Assembly (NCBI GenBank): GCA_003250235.1
Contig: QKGY01000302.1
Coordinates: 1 to 5,701 of the forward strand
DNA length: 5,701 nt
Reading direction: 5' to 3'
Source of the DNA: Desulfuromonadaceae bacterium
GTDB lineage: Bacteria; Desulfobacterota; Desulfuromonadia; Desulfuromonadales; SZUA-540
Shown here: positions 1-5,542 of the stretch, piece by piece
How positions within the stretch are numbered: position 1 is the first letter of the stretch
Layout: each line of letters starts with the position of its first letter
Made by a program: the position numbers and the translations under genes
Notes under the pieces: model-generated
Database searches by the model: none
Seen by the model: the letters and a program-made list of their open reading frames with translations, nothing else
What the model was told of the DNA's origin: nothing

Positions 1-45
1 CTCATCACCGACATCGGCACCCTGGGAGAAGAGCTATCAAAATAG
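1..45 (+). CDS. 3' end of an unidentified CDS
   Basis: Frame 1 reads LITDIGTLGEELSK and stops at TAG (43-45), so the window opens inside the last 14 codons of a plus-strand gene. The tail looks like an ordinary amphipathic C-terminal helix. It is too short to assign to a family. The gene converges with the hydrolase gene on the minus strand, with only 13 bases between the two stop codons. The reading frame cannot be tested upstream, so it is supported only by the plausible stop and the tight convergent spacing. Confidence 0.5.
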   Translation, partial: LITDIGTLGEELSK

Positions 46-66
46 GGGAAGAATACCCCTAGGGGT
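44..66 (-). terminator. weak terminator-like hairpin between convergent genes
   Basis: AGGGG (44-48) pairs with CCCCT (56-60) around a 7-nt loop, and CCCCT also forms the 12-bp palindrome ACCCCTAGGGGT (55-66), which contains the hydrolase stop codon. Read on the minus strand, the 5-bp stem is followed by ATTTTG, a short U-tract, so it could end the hydrolase transcript. The stem is short and the U-tract poor. A fortuitous structure is nearly as likely. Confidence 0.28.
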
Positions 67-583
67 CGACACGCACGCCCAGGATCTTTTCCATCTGCTC
101 GAAAGCGAACTGCCCATCGCCATCGTCGAGATTGGCCGACAAAGAGCGGGGGACTCTTACGCGGTACCCTCTCATGACGGCGTCCGCCGCCGTGAAAAAG
201 ATGCAGATATTGGTCACGCATCCGGTAAGAATCAGTTCTTCCGCCCCCAGATCCTTCAGCACGCGCTCCAAGTCCGTACCATAAAATCCTGAATACGTCG
301 TTTTCTCCAAAACAGGCTCTCCCGCCAAGGGGGCCAGTTCGTCGACAATGCGCGATCCGGAAGTCCCTTTGACGGCATGCGGGGGCCACCCCATCCGGGA
401 GAATTCCCGGTCATCGCTCCGATGTGCGTCGCAGACGTACAAAACGGGAATTCCCTCCTGGCGCGCCTGGGCCAGGCGCTTCTGCAAACCGGGCAGAATA
501 GCCCGGGTGCTGGGAACCTCAAGGGGCGCTCCCTCGATCACAAAATCGTTCAACATATCGATGATCAACAGGGCCTGCTTCAT
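59..583 (-). CDS. isochorismatase-family cysteine hydrolase, nicotinamidase-like
   Basis: A 174-residue cytoplasmic hydrolase of the isochorismatase/nicotinamidase superfamily, which cleaves C-N or related bonds through a Cys-Lys-Asp triad. The triad is visible as D9 in LLIIDMLNDF, K94 in LEKTTYSGF and C127 in GCVTNIC, with the cis-peptide position at C122-V123. A nicotinamidase-style metal site is suggested by D52 and H54 (CDAH) and H69 (PPHAVKGT); the PPH..GT and EKT.YS.F.GTDL motifs are typical of nicotinamidase-related proteins. Length is normal and nothing is missing. The ATG at 583 is preceded by GGAGGA (593-588) with a 4-nt gap. The likely role is nicotinamide to nicotinate in NAD salvage, but other members of the fold act on different amides, so the substrate is inference. 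A strong terminator separates it from ubiE upstream, so it should have its own promoter within 584-671; I found no convincing -35/-10 pair there. Confidence 0.9.
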   Translation of the reverse strand: MKQALLIIDMLNDFVIEGAPLEVPSTRAILPGLQKRLAQARQEGIPVLYVCDAHRSDDREFSRMGWPPHAVKGTSGSRIVDELAPLAGEPVLEKTTYSGFYGTDLERVLKDLGAEELILTGCVTNICIFFTAADAVMRGYRVRVPRSLSANLDDGDGQFAFEQMEKILGVRVDP

Positions 584-671
584 GAAATCCTCCGTAAGGC
601 CAGATCTAAAGTTAGGGCATACATCTCTAAGCCGTTAAAAGCTTACAGCAAGTATACCCGGATCCCCTCTT

Positions 672-701
672 AAAAAAAAAGACGGCCATAAGCCGTCTTT
701 T
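672..701 (-). terminator. strong intrinsic terminator after ubiE
   Basis: AAAAGACGGC (677-686) and GCCGTCTTTT (692-701) form a perfect 10-bp stem with a 5-nt loop. On the minus strand the GC-rich stem is followed by an uninterrupted T-run from the A-tract at 672-680. This is a textbook Rho-independent terminator for ubiE. In the plus direction the U-tract is only four bases, so it could act weakly both ways. Confidence 0.92.
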
Positions 702-726
702 GTGAAAAAACAGGAACGGGCCCGGA

Positions 727-1440
727 TCAACCGGGCTTCACCCCCACGTAAACCGTGGCGATACCGAAGGTCAGGTCAACATGGCGCAGATCCGTAAACC
801 CGGCCTGAGCCATCAGCGCCTTGAACGTCTCCTGGTCCGGGAACTCCAGAACGGAATCGGGCAGATACTGATAGGCGCTCTTTTTGGAAAGCACTCCGCC
901 GATAAAGGGGAGAATTTTGCGAAAATAGAAATAGTACAAGGCTTTGAACGCCCGGCTGCGTGGATTGGAGAATTCCAGGATAACAGCCCGTCCTCCGGGT
1001 TTCAGAACCCGCACCATCTCCTGAAGACCGGCCAGACGATCCACCACGTTGCGGATGCCGAAGGCGATCGTCACCCCGTCGAAGAGAGCGGCGGGATGGG
1101 GCATGGCCTCGCAGGGCGCATTGACCAGGACGATGCGATGGGCAAAACGGGAAGCGGCAATCTTTGGTTTACCGTGCAGCAACATGCCCTGGGTAAAATC
1201 CTCACCGACGATCTGCACGGAATCATGGGTGCGCGCCGCCACTTCCAGCGCCACGTCTCCCGTTCCCGTGGCGACGTCCAACACTTTGCCATTCTCGGGA
1301 ATCTGCAACTGACTCACAGCAAAGGTCCGCCAACGGCGGTCTATCCCCAACGAGAGAAGCCGATTCAGCAGATCGTAACGGGGGGCGATGGTATCGAACA
1401 TCTCGCGGATGCCGCGCCCTTTGTCGGACAATTTGAACAT
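727..1440 (-). CDS. ubiE: demethylmenaquinone (ubiquinone/menaquinone) C-methyltransferase
   Basis: A full-length 237-residue class I SAM-dependent methyltransferase of the UbiE/MenG family, which makes the C-methylation step of menaquinone (and in some bacteria ubiquinone) biosynthesis. The SAM-binding motif I is VLDVATGTGDVAL (53-65). The N-terminal family signature is YDLLNRLLSLGIDRRW (22-37), with Asp where the classic pattern has His. FGIRNV (127-132) follows, and the second family signature RVLKPGGRAVILEFS (144-158) fits exactly. The C-terminal part carries the usual YQYLP.S...FPDQE stretch (190-204). The ATG at 1440 is preceded by AAAGGG six bases upstream. No other quinone gene is visible nearby, so it looks like a single-gene transcript ending at the 672-701 hairpin. 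In an anaerobe making only menaquinone the better name would be menG; the sequence alone does not decide. Confidence 0.96.
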   Translation of the reverse strand: MFKLSDKGRGIREMFDTIAPRYDLLNRLLSLGIDRRWRTFAVSQLQIPENGKVLDVATGTGDVALEVAARTHDSVQIVGEDFTQGMLLHGKPKIAASRFAHRIVLVNAPCEAMPHPAALFDGVTIAFGIRNVVDRLAGLQEMVRVLKPGGRAVILEFSNPRSRAFKALYYFYFRKILPFIGGVLSKKSAYQYLPDSVLEFPDQETFKALMAQAGFTDLRHVDLTFGIATVYVGVKPG

Positions 1441-1505
1441 GTTTGACCCTTTTCTTTCTGGGTTTGCGGGCCATTTTTTAACACAAACGGCCCCCCTGTG
1501 TCAGC

Positions 1506-1528
1506 AAAAAAAGCCTTTTGAAGGCCTC
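1506..1528 (-). terminator. terminator-like hairpin in the ubiE leader
   Basis: On the minus strand GCCTT (1525-1521) and AAGGC (1517-1513) form a 5-bp stem with a CAA loop, extendable by G-U and A-U pairs to about 8 bp, followed directly by seven T (1512-1506). It points toward ubiE, about 65 nt upstream of the start codon, where no minus-strand gene precedes it. It could be a leader attenuator or an end point for antisense transcripts from mutT. The core stem is short, so chance is possible. Confidence 0.4.
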
Positions 1529-1544
1529 ATCCGATGGATATACT
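1518..1544 (+). promoter_or_regulatory. candidate sigma-70 promoter for mutT
   Basis: TATACT (1539-1544) is a 5-of-6 match to the -10 consensus. A -35-like TTGAAG (1518-1523) sits 15 bp upstream, slightly short; shifting to TTTTGA (1516-1521) gives 17 bp but a poorer -35. Transcription would begin near 1551, about 30 nt before the ATG at 1582. That agrees with the ribosome binding site and excludes a start at 1534. The element overlaps the minus-strand hairpin at 1506-1528. Confidence 0.4.
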
Positions 1545-1570
1545 GGTCGTACTTCCCGTTATGTCACACG

Positions 1571-1576
1571 AAAGGA
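1571..1576 (+). promoter_or_regulatory. ribosome binding site that sets the mutT start
   Basis: AAAGGA lies five bases before the ATG at 1582. In-frame ATGs at 1534 and 1561 have no purine-rich site in front of them and would add residues ahead of the Nudix fold, so 1582 is preferred. Confidence 0.7.
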
Positions 1577-1581
1577 CAACA

Positions 1582-2007
1582 ATGGCCAGCCTCCCGCTTA
1601 TCGTCACCGCCGCCATCGTCTGCAAAGACGATCACATACTCATCACACGCCGCCCGGGAGGAAGTCGTCACGAAGGTATGTGGGAATTCCCCGGCGGCAA
1701 ACTCGACCCGGGCGAATCCCCATCAGAAGGGCTGCGCAGGGAGCTTCTGGAAGAGCTTGGTCTCGACGTCGCGGTCAAGGAGATCTTCGAGGTCGTCTAC
1801 CACTGTTATGAATGGGGGCCGGTATTGATTCTCGCCTATCACTGCGCCCCGATAGGCGGGGAGCTTCGCCATATCCAGGTTTCCGATCATCGGTGGGTCA
1901 CTCCCGACGACCTGGACCGATACGACATCCTCCCAGCGGACCGCCCCATCATTGAAAAAATTCAACAGGCAGCTTCCGGCAGCCTCTCGAAGCGGTCGAT
2001 CACCTGA
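1582..2007 (+). CDS. mutT: MutT-type Nudix hydrolase (8-oxo-dGTP diphosphatase-like)
   Basis: A 141-residue Nudix hydrolase, probably removing oxidised nucleotides such as 8-oxo-dGTP from the pool before they enter DNA. The Nudix box is complete at residues 39-61, matching G-x5-E-x7-R-E-U-x-E-E-x-G-U: G39, E45, R53, E54, E57, E58 and G60, with the glutamates that bind Mg2+. WEFPGG precedes it, as in MutT. The C-terminal HRWVTPDDL (103-111) and LPADRPIIEKI (117-127) motifs are also MutT-like. Length is normal for a stand-alone MutT, without the thiamine-phosphate-synthase-like extension of some homologues. It is transcribed divergently from ubiE and followed by a long AT-rich gap, so it appears monocistronic. 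Nudix substrate cannot be proved from sequence; another nucleoside triphosphate is the main alternative. Confidence 0.92.
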   Translation: MASLPLIVTAAIVCKDDHILITRRPGGSRHEGMWEFPGGKLDPGESPSEGLRRELLEELGLDVAVKEIFEVVYHCYEWGPVLILAYHCAPIGGELRHIQVSDHRWVTPDDLDRYDILPADRPIIEKIQQAASGSLSKRSIT

Positions 2008-2009
2008 AA

Positions 2010-2024
2010 CGAAGGGGACCTTCG
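2010..2024 (+). repeat. small hairpin just after mutT
   Basis: CGAAGG (2010-2015) and CCTTCG (2019-2024) form a 6-bp stem with a GGA loop, beginning two bases after the mutT stop. No T-run follows directly; the first T-run (2061-2067) is 37 bases away. It may protect the mutT mRNA 3' end or be part of a weak termination zone. It is not a standard intrinsic terminator. Confidence 0.4.
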
Positions 2025-2229
2025 ACGCAGGGGACACCTATCGCCACGACAAATAGAACATTTTTTTCCCTCACCGCATTCCTGTCATAAAAAAACCGTT
2101 ATTTTTTTTCATCCTTTAGCAAGACAGGAATATCCCACGAGTTTTTCCACCCCATCCCACCACAAACCGACAGCATAACTATACGATTTTATGTTTCATT
2201 TGTGTTGTGTAAATTTTTTCAAATTGAAG
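2025..2229. other. AT-rich intergenic region between mutT and the iclR promoter
   Basis: No ORF with a ribosome binding site is present here. The stretch is markedly richer in A and T than the neighbouring genes, with T-runs at 2061-2067 and 2102-2109 and A-runs near 2089-2095. It contains the 9-bp inverted repeat described separately and a first copy of GTTTCATT (2193-2200). A T-run just before the -35 (2214-2219) could serve as an UP-like element. It is probably regulatory DNA for the downstream regulator gene. Confidence 0.6.
2078..2131. repeat. 9-bp inverted repeat enclosing A-tract/T-tract
   Basis: ATTCCTGTC (2078-2086) is exactly inverted as GACAGGAAT (2123-2131), with 36 bases between. 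Inside lie an A7 tract (2089-2095) and a T8 tract (2102-2109) that can pair around CCGTTA. It could be paired operator half-sites on bent DNA or an RNA stem-loop at the 3' end of the mutT transcript. It lies about 100 bp upstream of the iclR promoter. Confidence 0.55.
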
Positions 2230-2258
2230 TTGACATAAATAAAACGCTGTATTATTTT
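2230..2258 (+). promoter_or_regulatory. sigma-70 promoter of the iclR-type gene
   Basis: TTGACA (2230-2235) is a perfect -35 box, followed by exactly 17 bp and TATTTT (2253-2258) as the -10. AT-rich sequence lies immediately upstream. The predicted start near 2265 leaves a leader of about 80 nt before the GTG at 2345. It is the best housekeeping-type promoter in the window. Confidence 0.75.
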
Positions 2259-2316
2259 TGTTTCAGTCTATTAACAAGCCGTCCATCTGCGGCCCCCGCC
2301 GCCCTTGAAATTTCCG

Positions 2317-2331
2317 TTTCATTGAATGAAA
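2317..2331. promoter_or_regulatory. palindrome touching the iclR ribosome binding site (possible operator)
   Basis: TTTCATTGAATGAAA is a perfect 7-1-7 palindrome whose right arm ends in the AAGGAG ribosome binding site. GTTTCATT, its left arm plus one base, occurs again at 2193-2200, upstream of the promoter. IclR-family proteins often repress their own genes by binding A/T-rich palindromes, so an autoregulatory operator is plausible. As RNA it could form a 6-bp hairpin next to the ribosome binding site. Confidence 0.45.
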
Positions 2332-2336
2332 AGGAG
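2331..2336 (+). promoter_or_regulatory. ribosome binding site for the GTG start of iclR
   Basis: AAGGAG lies eight bases before the GTG at 2345. No in-frame ATG or other start with a comparable site precedes the HTH domain, which supports GTG as the start codon. Confidence 0.75.
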
Positions 2337-2344
2337 AAACACTG

Positions 2345-3133
2345 GTGCCTGCCAGAGGAAAAGAATCCTATTCAATCCAGTCCGTCGATAATGCTCTGGA
2401 TGTCCTCGAAGCGCTGTGTGAAGAAGGGGATGAAGTCCGCATTTCCCAACTGAGCGAAAAACTCGGGATGAACAAAACCAGCGTCTTCCGTCTGTTGGCC
2501 ACGTTCGAAAACCGCGGATACGTCGAGCGGGAAAAGGGCTCCGGTAAATACCGCCTTGGGCTCTCCGCCTACGAAATGGGGCAGAAGTTTCTCTCCCGCA
2601 TGAACCTGCTGCGCAAGGCCAGGCCCGTCATGGAACGGCTGGTCCGGCAGTGCAACGAAGCCGTATATCTCGCCGTCCCACGGGATGCCTACATCCTGCT
2701 GCTCGATATGGTGGATACGAGCGCGCAGGTAAAGATCGTGTCTTTGGTGGGGAACCGTTACGCCCTGAACGAAACCGCGGCGGGCAAAGTCGTCCTTGCT
2801 TACACGCCGACACCGGCAGACGCCCATGCGGGCGCAGGAGCCAAAAAGGGGCAGAAATCCCCCTCTCTTTCCCAACAGGAAATTCTCCACATACACCGGG
2901 AAGGGGTAAGCAGCGATATCGACAGCCTGGGAGAAGGGATCGTCAGCGTGGCGGTTCCTGTGTTTCGAACCGGAGGAGAACTGGCCGGATGCCTGTGCTG
3001 CGTCGGGCCGGACTTCCGCATGACGGAGGATCGCATCCGGGGAGAAATTTCTCCGCAACTCAAAGAGGCTTCCGACATCATCTCCTCAAAGCTCGGTTAC
3101 CTGGGTCGCTTTTTTACTAAGGAGCAGGGATGA
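2345..3133 (+). CDS. IclR-family transcriptional regulator
   Basis: A 262-residue DNA-binding regulator with the two IclR-family domains. Residues 10-72 form the winged helix-turn-helix: SIQSVDNALDVLEAL as first helix, ISQLSEKLGMNKTSVFRLLATF as the HTH, and EREKGSGKYRLG as the wing. Residues about 78-255 are the effector-binding domain, with the characteristic LNETAAGKVVLAY (141-153) and SLGEGIVSVAVPVF (194-207) stretches. The section at 155-175 is unusually rich in Ala, Gly and Lys and may be a flexible loop. Length is typical. It lies 90 bp upstream of the DUF4212-symporter genes on the same strand and probably controls them in response to a small organic acid or metabolite; that role is inferred from context. 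A strong promoter and a possible autoregulatory palindrome precede it. Confidence 0.93.
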   Translation: MPARGKESYSIQSVDNALDVLEALCEEGDEVRISQLSEKLGMNKTSVFRLLATFENRGYVEREKGSGKYRLGLSAYEMGQKFLSRMNLLRKARPVMERLVRQCNEAVYLAVPRDAYILLLDMVDTSAQVKIVSLVGNRYALNETAAGKVVLAYTPTPADAHAGAGAKKGQKSPSLSQQEILHIHREGVSSDIDSLGEGIVSVAVPVFRTGGELAGCLCCVGPDFRMTEDRIRGEISPQLKEASDIISSKLGYLGRFFTKEQG

Positions 3134-3240
3134 TCCGACGGGACTGGGACGTCTCTTGCGCCGAGGCTACGTCGCATATCCACCAACAAGCAGAGACCGA
3201 CAACGCGAACCGGGAGGAACAGAATGGCCGTACGGCATAG
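3130..3240 (+). CDS. candidate 36-codon ORF coupled to iclR
   Basis: The ATG at 3130 overlaps the iclR stop in an ATGA arrangement and is preceded by AAGGAG (3119-3124) with a 5-nt gap. Both are good signs of translational coupling. The frame runs to TAG at 3238-3240 and overlaps the first 17 bases of the DUF4212 gene. The predicted peptide begins MIRRDWDVSCAEATSH and is hydrophilic, with no membrane segment or motif I recognise. It also covers the sigma-54-like element at 3145-3160, which argues that this DNA has a regulatory rather than coding role. It may be a leader peptide that keeps ribosomes moving into the transporter gene, or a chance ORF. Confidence 0.3.
   Translation: MIRRDWDVSCAEATSHIHQQAETDNANREEQNGRTA
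3145..3160 (+). promoter_or_regulatory. candidate sigma-54 (-24/-12) promoter for the symporter operon
   Basis: TGGGACGTCTCTTGCG fits the consensus TGGCACG-N4-TTGC(A/T) except at two positions. The invariant GG (3146-3147) and GC (3158-3159) are exactly 10 bp apart. Transcription would start near 3171, about 53 nt before the DUF4212 start. It lies in the only gap between iclR and the transporter genes. An enhancer-binding protein would be required; no such gene is in the window, and I could not single out its binding site in the iclR 3' end. Confidence 0.5.
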
Positions 3241-3559
3241 GGTGCAGATCAATTTCTTCAGACCCGTCACGCCCAGCATGAAAAAAGAGGTTGCCGTCGC
3301 CAGAATCATCCTGGCCTTATGGGCTTTCCTGAGTTTCGGAATTCCGCTTCTCATCTGGCTGGCTGGCCTAGGAGACCCGACAGGCCTCGGCGAATCGATC
3401 CTCACCCGAAGCCGATTTCTCGGGTTTCCTCTGCACTATTGGCTGGTCGCCCAGGGAGCGACGATCGGCTATGTGTTGCTATGCAAATTGTACTGCGTTC
3501 TTTGGGACAGGCGGATAACCCGGCATCGGCAAGCCTGGGCGAAATCGGGAGGACGCTAA
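3224..3559 (+). CDS. DUF4212-type sodium:solute symporter small subunit
   Basis: A 111-residue inner-membrane protein with two hydrophobic segments, about residues 27-47 (IILALWAFLSFGIPLLIWLAG) and 68-92. The second opens with GFPLHYWLVAQGA, resembling the GFP..FW..QG motif of DUF4212 (TIGR03647-type) small subunits, which almost always precede a VC_2705-type symporter. The N-terminal NFFRP segment before the first helix, and the basic C-terminus, are probably cytoplasmic. GGGAGGA (3212-3218) stands six bases before the ATG, so this start is preferred to the internal Met19. The stop at 3557-3559 is one base from the symporter ATG, implying coupled translation and roughly matched synthesis. 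The alternative family name is DUF485 (YjcH-like), which plays the same small-partner role next to ActP; the motif fits DUF4212 better. Confidence 0.82.
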   Translation: MAVRHRVQINFFRPVTPSMKKEVAVARIILALWAFLSFGIPLLIWLAGLGDPTGLGESILTRSRFLGFPLHYWLVAQGATIGYVLLCKLYCVLWDRRITRHRQAWAKSGGR

Positions 3560-3560
3560 T

Positions 3561-5264
3561 ATGAGCCGAATTCTTACCCGAACCTCACTGATCCTGCTGG
3601 GGATTGTCCTCGTACCGGAATGGGCGCTTTCTTCAGCGGGCGAAGAGATTTATCAGATCGAGCAGGGATTCAAGCTCATCCCTGCCATCATCATGATCGC
3701 CCTTCTGGGCGTGTATGTCGGAGTCGGGTTTCTTTCCAAGGTTTCTGAAACGTCCGGGTATTGGGTGGCCGGGAGGGGCATCGGCAAATTCGGCAACGGG
3801 GCGGCCATTGCCTCGGACTGGATGTCCGCGGCCTCCTTCATGGGAGTTGCCGGACTGCTCTACCTCAAAGGCTGGTTCGGCCTCGGCTACATCATCGGCT
3901 GGACCGGCGGTTACGTGCTGCTGCTGACCCTGCTGGCCGCGCAGATCCGTCGATTCGGCAAATACACCATTCCCGAATTTCTGGGGGATCGCTACGACAG
4001 CCACGTGGTACGCCTGATTGCCGCTTCGGTGACCGTCATCATCGCCATCACCTACGCCACCGCCCAGTTCAAGGGGATCGGCCTGATCTGCGGCTGGATC
4101 TTCGGTATGAGCTACTCGACCAGCGTCCTGTTCACCGCCGGGGTCGTCTGCGCCTACATGCTGATCTCCGGCATGTCCGGAGTCACGCGAAACCAGCAGA
4201 TCCAGTATGTCGTGCTGATTTCCGCATTCCTGATCCCCCTGTGGTTTCTGATCAAAAAAGCCGGCGGCAGCGGCGTTCTCCCACAGCTTGAATACGGCAG
4301 TATCCTCTCCGGTCTGATGGAGGGCAAGGTCGCTTCCGGGACTCTCCCCCCGGAAGGGATCGAGGAGCTGCGCAAGGCCTATCTGCCCTGGGGGATGGGG
4401 AATATCTATCAATTTGTGGCCCTGGTGTTCACCCTGATGGTGGGAACGGCAGGGCTTCCTCATATCATGATCCGCTTTTACACGGTCAAGAACGAGGATG
4501 TCGCCCGCAAATCGGTTCTCTGGGGTCTGTTCTTCATCGGGCTTCTCTACTGGTCCTCCCCGGTTTATGCGGCCATGGGCAAATTCTGGAATCCCATGGG
4601 GGGCAAAGCCGTCGCCGATGTCATCATCCTTTCGGCGCCGGAACTTGCCGGACTGGGTATCGTTTTTATCGGCTATCTGGCCGCTGGCGCCATGGCAGCC
4701 GGCCTGTCCACCGTGGCCGGTCTTCTGGTCGCAGGAGCTTCCGCCATGGCCCACGACTGGTACGCCACGGTTTTCAAGCCCGATTGCACGGACCAGCAGG
4801 CCCTGTTCGTCGGCCGGGTGTTTACGGCCGTGCTTTGCGGAGTTGTTATCCTCACGGCTCTCAACCCGCCGGCCCTGATCGCTCAGATCGTGGCCATGGC
4901 CTTCGCCATCGCCGGCAATACCATCTTCCCGGCCACCGTGCTTGCGGTCTGGTACAGCAGGGCCAATAAATACGGTGCCTTGGCCGGCATGCTCTTCGGG
5001 CTCGTCATGACTCTCATGGCTATGGCGGGGTGGATTGCCCAGATTCCCCTGTTCGGCCCCGAAGGCCTGCTTCCGGCCACCTCATCCGCCCTCATCGTCT
5101 GCCCTCTGGCATTTCTCATCAATATCCTGGTTTCCAACATCACAGACGGAAGGGTCAGCGAAGGATCGGCGGCCAAGATGGATAATATCCTGCGTAAGCT
5201 TCACAACCTTCCCGGCTATGTGGAAGAAGAAACGAACGCCGTCAAAAGCCCTTATACCCACTAA
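3561..5264 (+). CDS. sodium:solute symporter, VC_2705/ActP-like (probable acetate or organic-acid uptake)
   Basis: A 567-residue member of the sodium:solute symporter family (TC 2.A.21). Residues 1-27 look like a signal peptide or extra N-terminal helix, as in ActP; about 12-13 further membrane segments start near residue 39. Family hallmarks are YLKGWFGLGYIIGW (101-114), RRFGKYTIPEFLGDRY (130-145), GTAGLPHIMIRFYTVKN (295-311) and LSTVAGLLVAGASAMAHDWY (382-401). S383 and T384 fall where PutP and vSGLT bind Na+ at the Na2 site, so sodium coupling appears intact. The 235-280 loop contains a polar insert before WGMGN. GGGAGGA (3547-3553) precedes the ATG, one base after the small-subunit stop. 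Regulation by the adjacent IclR protein and a possible sigma-54 promoter is inferred. Acetate is the best guess for substrate from ActP resemblance; propionate, pyruvate, lactate or another solute cannot be excluded. Confidence 0.92.
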   Translation: MSRILTRTSLILLGIVLVPEWALSSAGEEIYQIEQGFKLIPAIIMIALLGVYVGVGFLSKVSETSGYWVAGRGIGKFGNGAAIASDWMSAASFMGVAGLLYLKGWFGLGYIIGWTGGYVLLLTLLAAQIRRFGKYTIPEFLGDRYDSHVVRLIAASVTVIIAITYATAQFKGIGLICGWIFGMSYSTSVLFTAGVVCAYMLISGMSGVTRNQQIQYVVLISAFLIPLWFLIKKAGGSGVLPQLEYGSILSGLMEGKVASGTLPPEGIEELRKAYLPWGMGNIYQFVALVFTLMVGTAGLPHIMIRFYTVKNEDVARKSVLWGLFFIGLLYWSSPVYAAMGKFWNPMGGKAVADVIILSAPELAGLGIVFIGYLAAGAMAAGLSTVAGLLVAGASAMAHDWYATVFKPDCTDQQALFVGRVFTAVLCGVVILTALNPPALIAQIVAMAFAIAGNTIFPATVLAVWYSRANKYGALAGMLFGLVMTLMAMAGWIAQIPLFGPEGLLPATSSALIVCPLAFLINILVSNITDGRVSEGSAAKMDNILRKLHNLPGYVEEETNAVKSPYTH

Positions 5265-5280
5265 CCGCAAGGGCTCTATG

Positions 5281-5287
5281 AGGAGGG
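5281..5287 (+). promoter_or_regulatory. ribosome binding site for a TTG-start small gene
   Basis: AGGAGGG lies seven bases before TTG at 5295. No in-frame ATG stands in a suitable position, and an out-of-frame ATG at 5278 opens only a six-codon ORF. The strong site supports TTG as the true start. Confidence 0.7.
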
Positions 5288-5294
5288 ATACGCC

Positions 5295-5528
5295 TTGAAA
5301 CATTTAGTCACCCGGAACCGAATCGCCTTCTGTTTTTCCTGCCTGGGTATCGTCTTGATGGGGGTTGATCTTCTCATCACCCGATCTCCTTTTATTCATA
5401 TTGCCGAACTGATGGCCGCAAGCCTGTCCTGTCTGTTGCTGGGACTGCTGTTCGGGAGAACCCCCGTTCCATCCCTGCGACAGACAAAGGCACCTGCACT
5501 CGGCAGACACAAGAATTCCCGCCGCTGA
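5295..5528 (+). CDS. small two-TM membrane protein, function unknown
   Basis: A predicted 77-residue protein starting at TTG behind a strong ribosome binding site, 30 bases after the symporter stop on the same strand and before the operon terminator. Two hydrophobic segments, about residues 10-29 (IAFCFSCLGIVLMGVDLLI) and 35-53 (HIAELMAASLSCLLLGLLF), are joined by a short loop. The N-terminus (KHLVTRNR) and the C-terminal 20 residues are strongly basic, predicting both ends in the cytoplasm. I do not recognise the family. Its place in the transcript suggests a partner, stabiliser or regulator of the symporter, but this is only context. The strong ribosome binding site and clear hairpin-like topology make it likely to be real. 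Confidence 0.7.
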   Translation: MKHLVTRNRIAFCFSCLGIVLMGVDLLITRSPFIHIAELMAASLSCLLLGLLFGRTPVPSLRQTKAPALGRHKNSRR

Positions 5529-5542
5529 GATGGGTTAAAAGG

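Noticed and set aside
781..1446. 221-codon open frame antisense to ubiE
   Set aside because: It mirrors a well-conserved methyltransferase gene, has no ribosome binding site and resembles no known protein.
1462..1493. Interleaved inverted repeats (GTTTG/CAAAC and GGGCC/GGCCC) suggesting a pseudoknot in the ubiE leader
   Set aside because: The connecting loops would be 0 and 1 nt across 5-bp stems, which is sterically unlikely. The two stems are at best alternatives, each with a long loop.
1534..1581. Longer mutT start at 1534 or 1561
   Set aside because: Neither ATG has a ribosome binding site, 1534 lies upstream of the predicted transcription start, and the added residues are outside the Nudix fold.
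2191..2238. 15-codon ORF starting ATGTTTCAT upstream of the iclR promoter
   Set aside because: There is no ribosome binding site, and it runs through the -35 box of the predicted promoter, so it would not be transcribed from it.
3633..4754. 373-codon open frame antisense to the symporter gene
   Set aside because: It is a by-product of GC-biased third positions in the opposite strand. Its product is low-complexity Gly/Asp/His-rich, with no domain, and the plus-strand frame is an unmistakable symporter.
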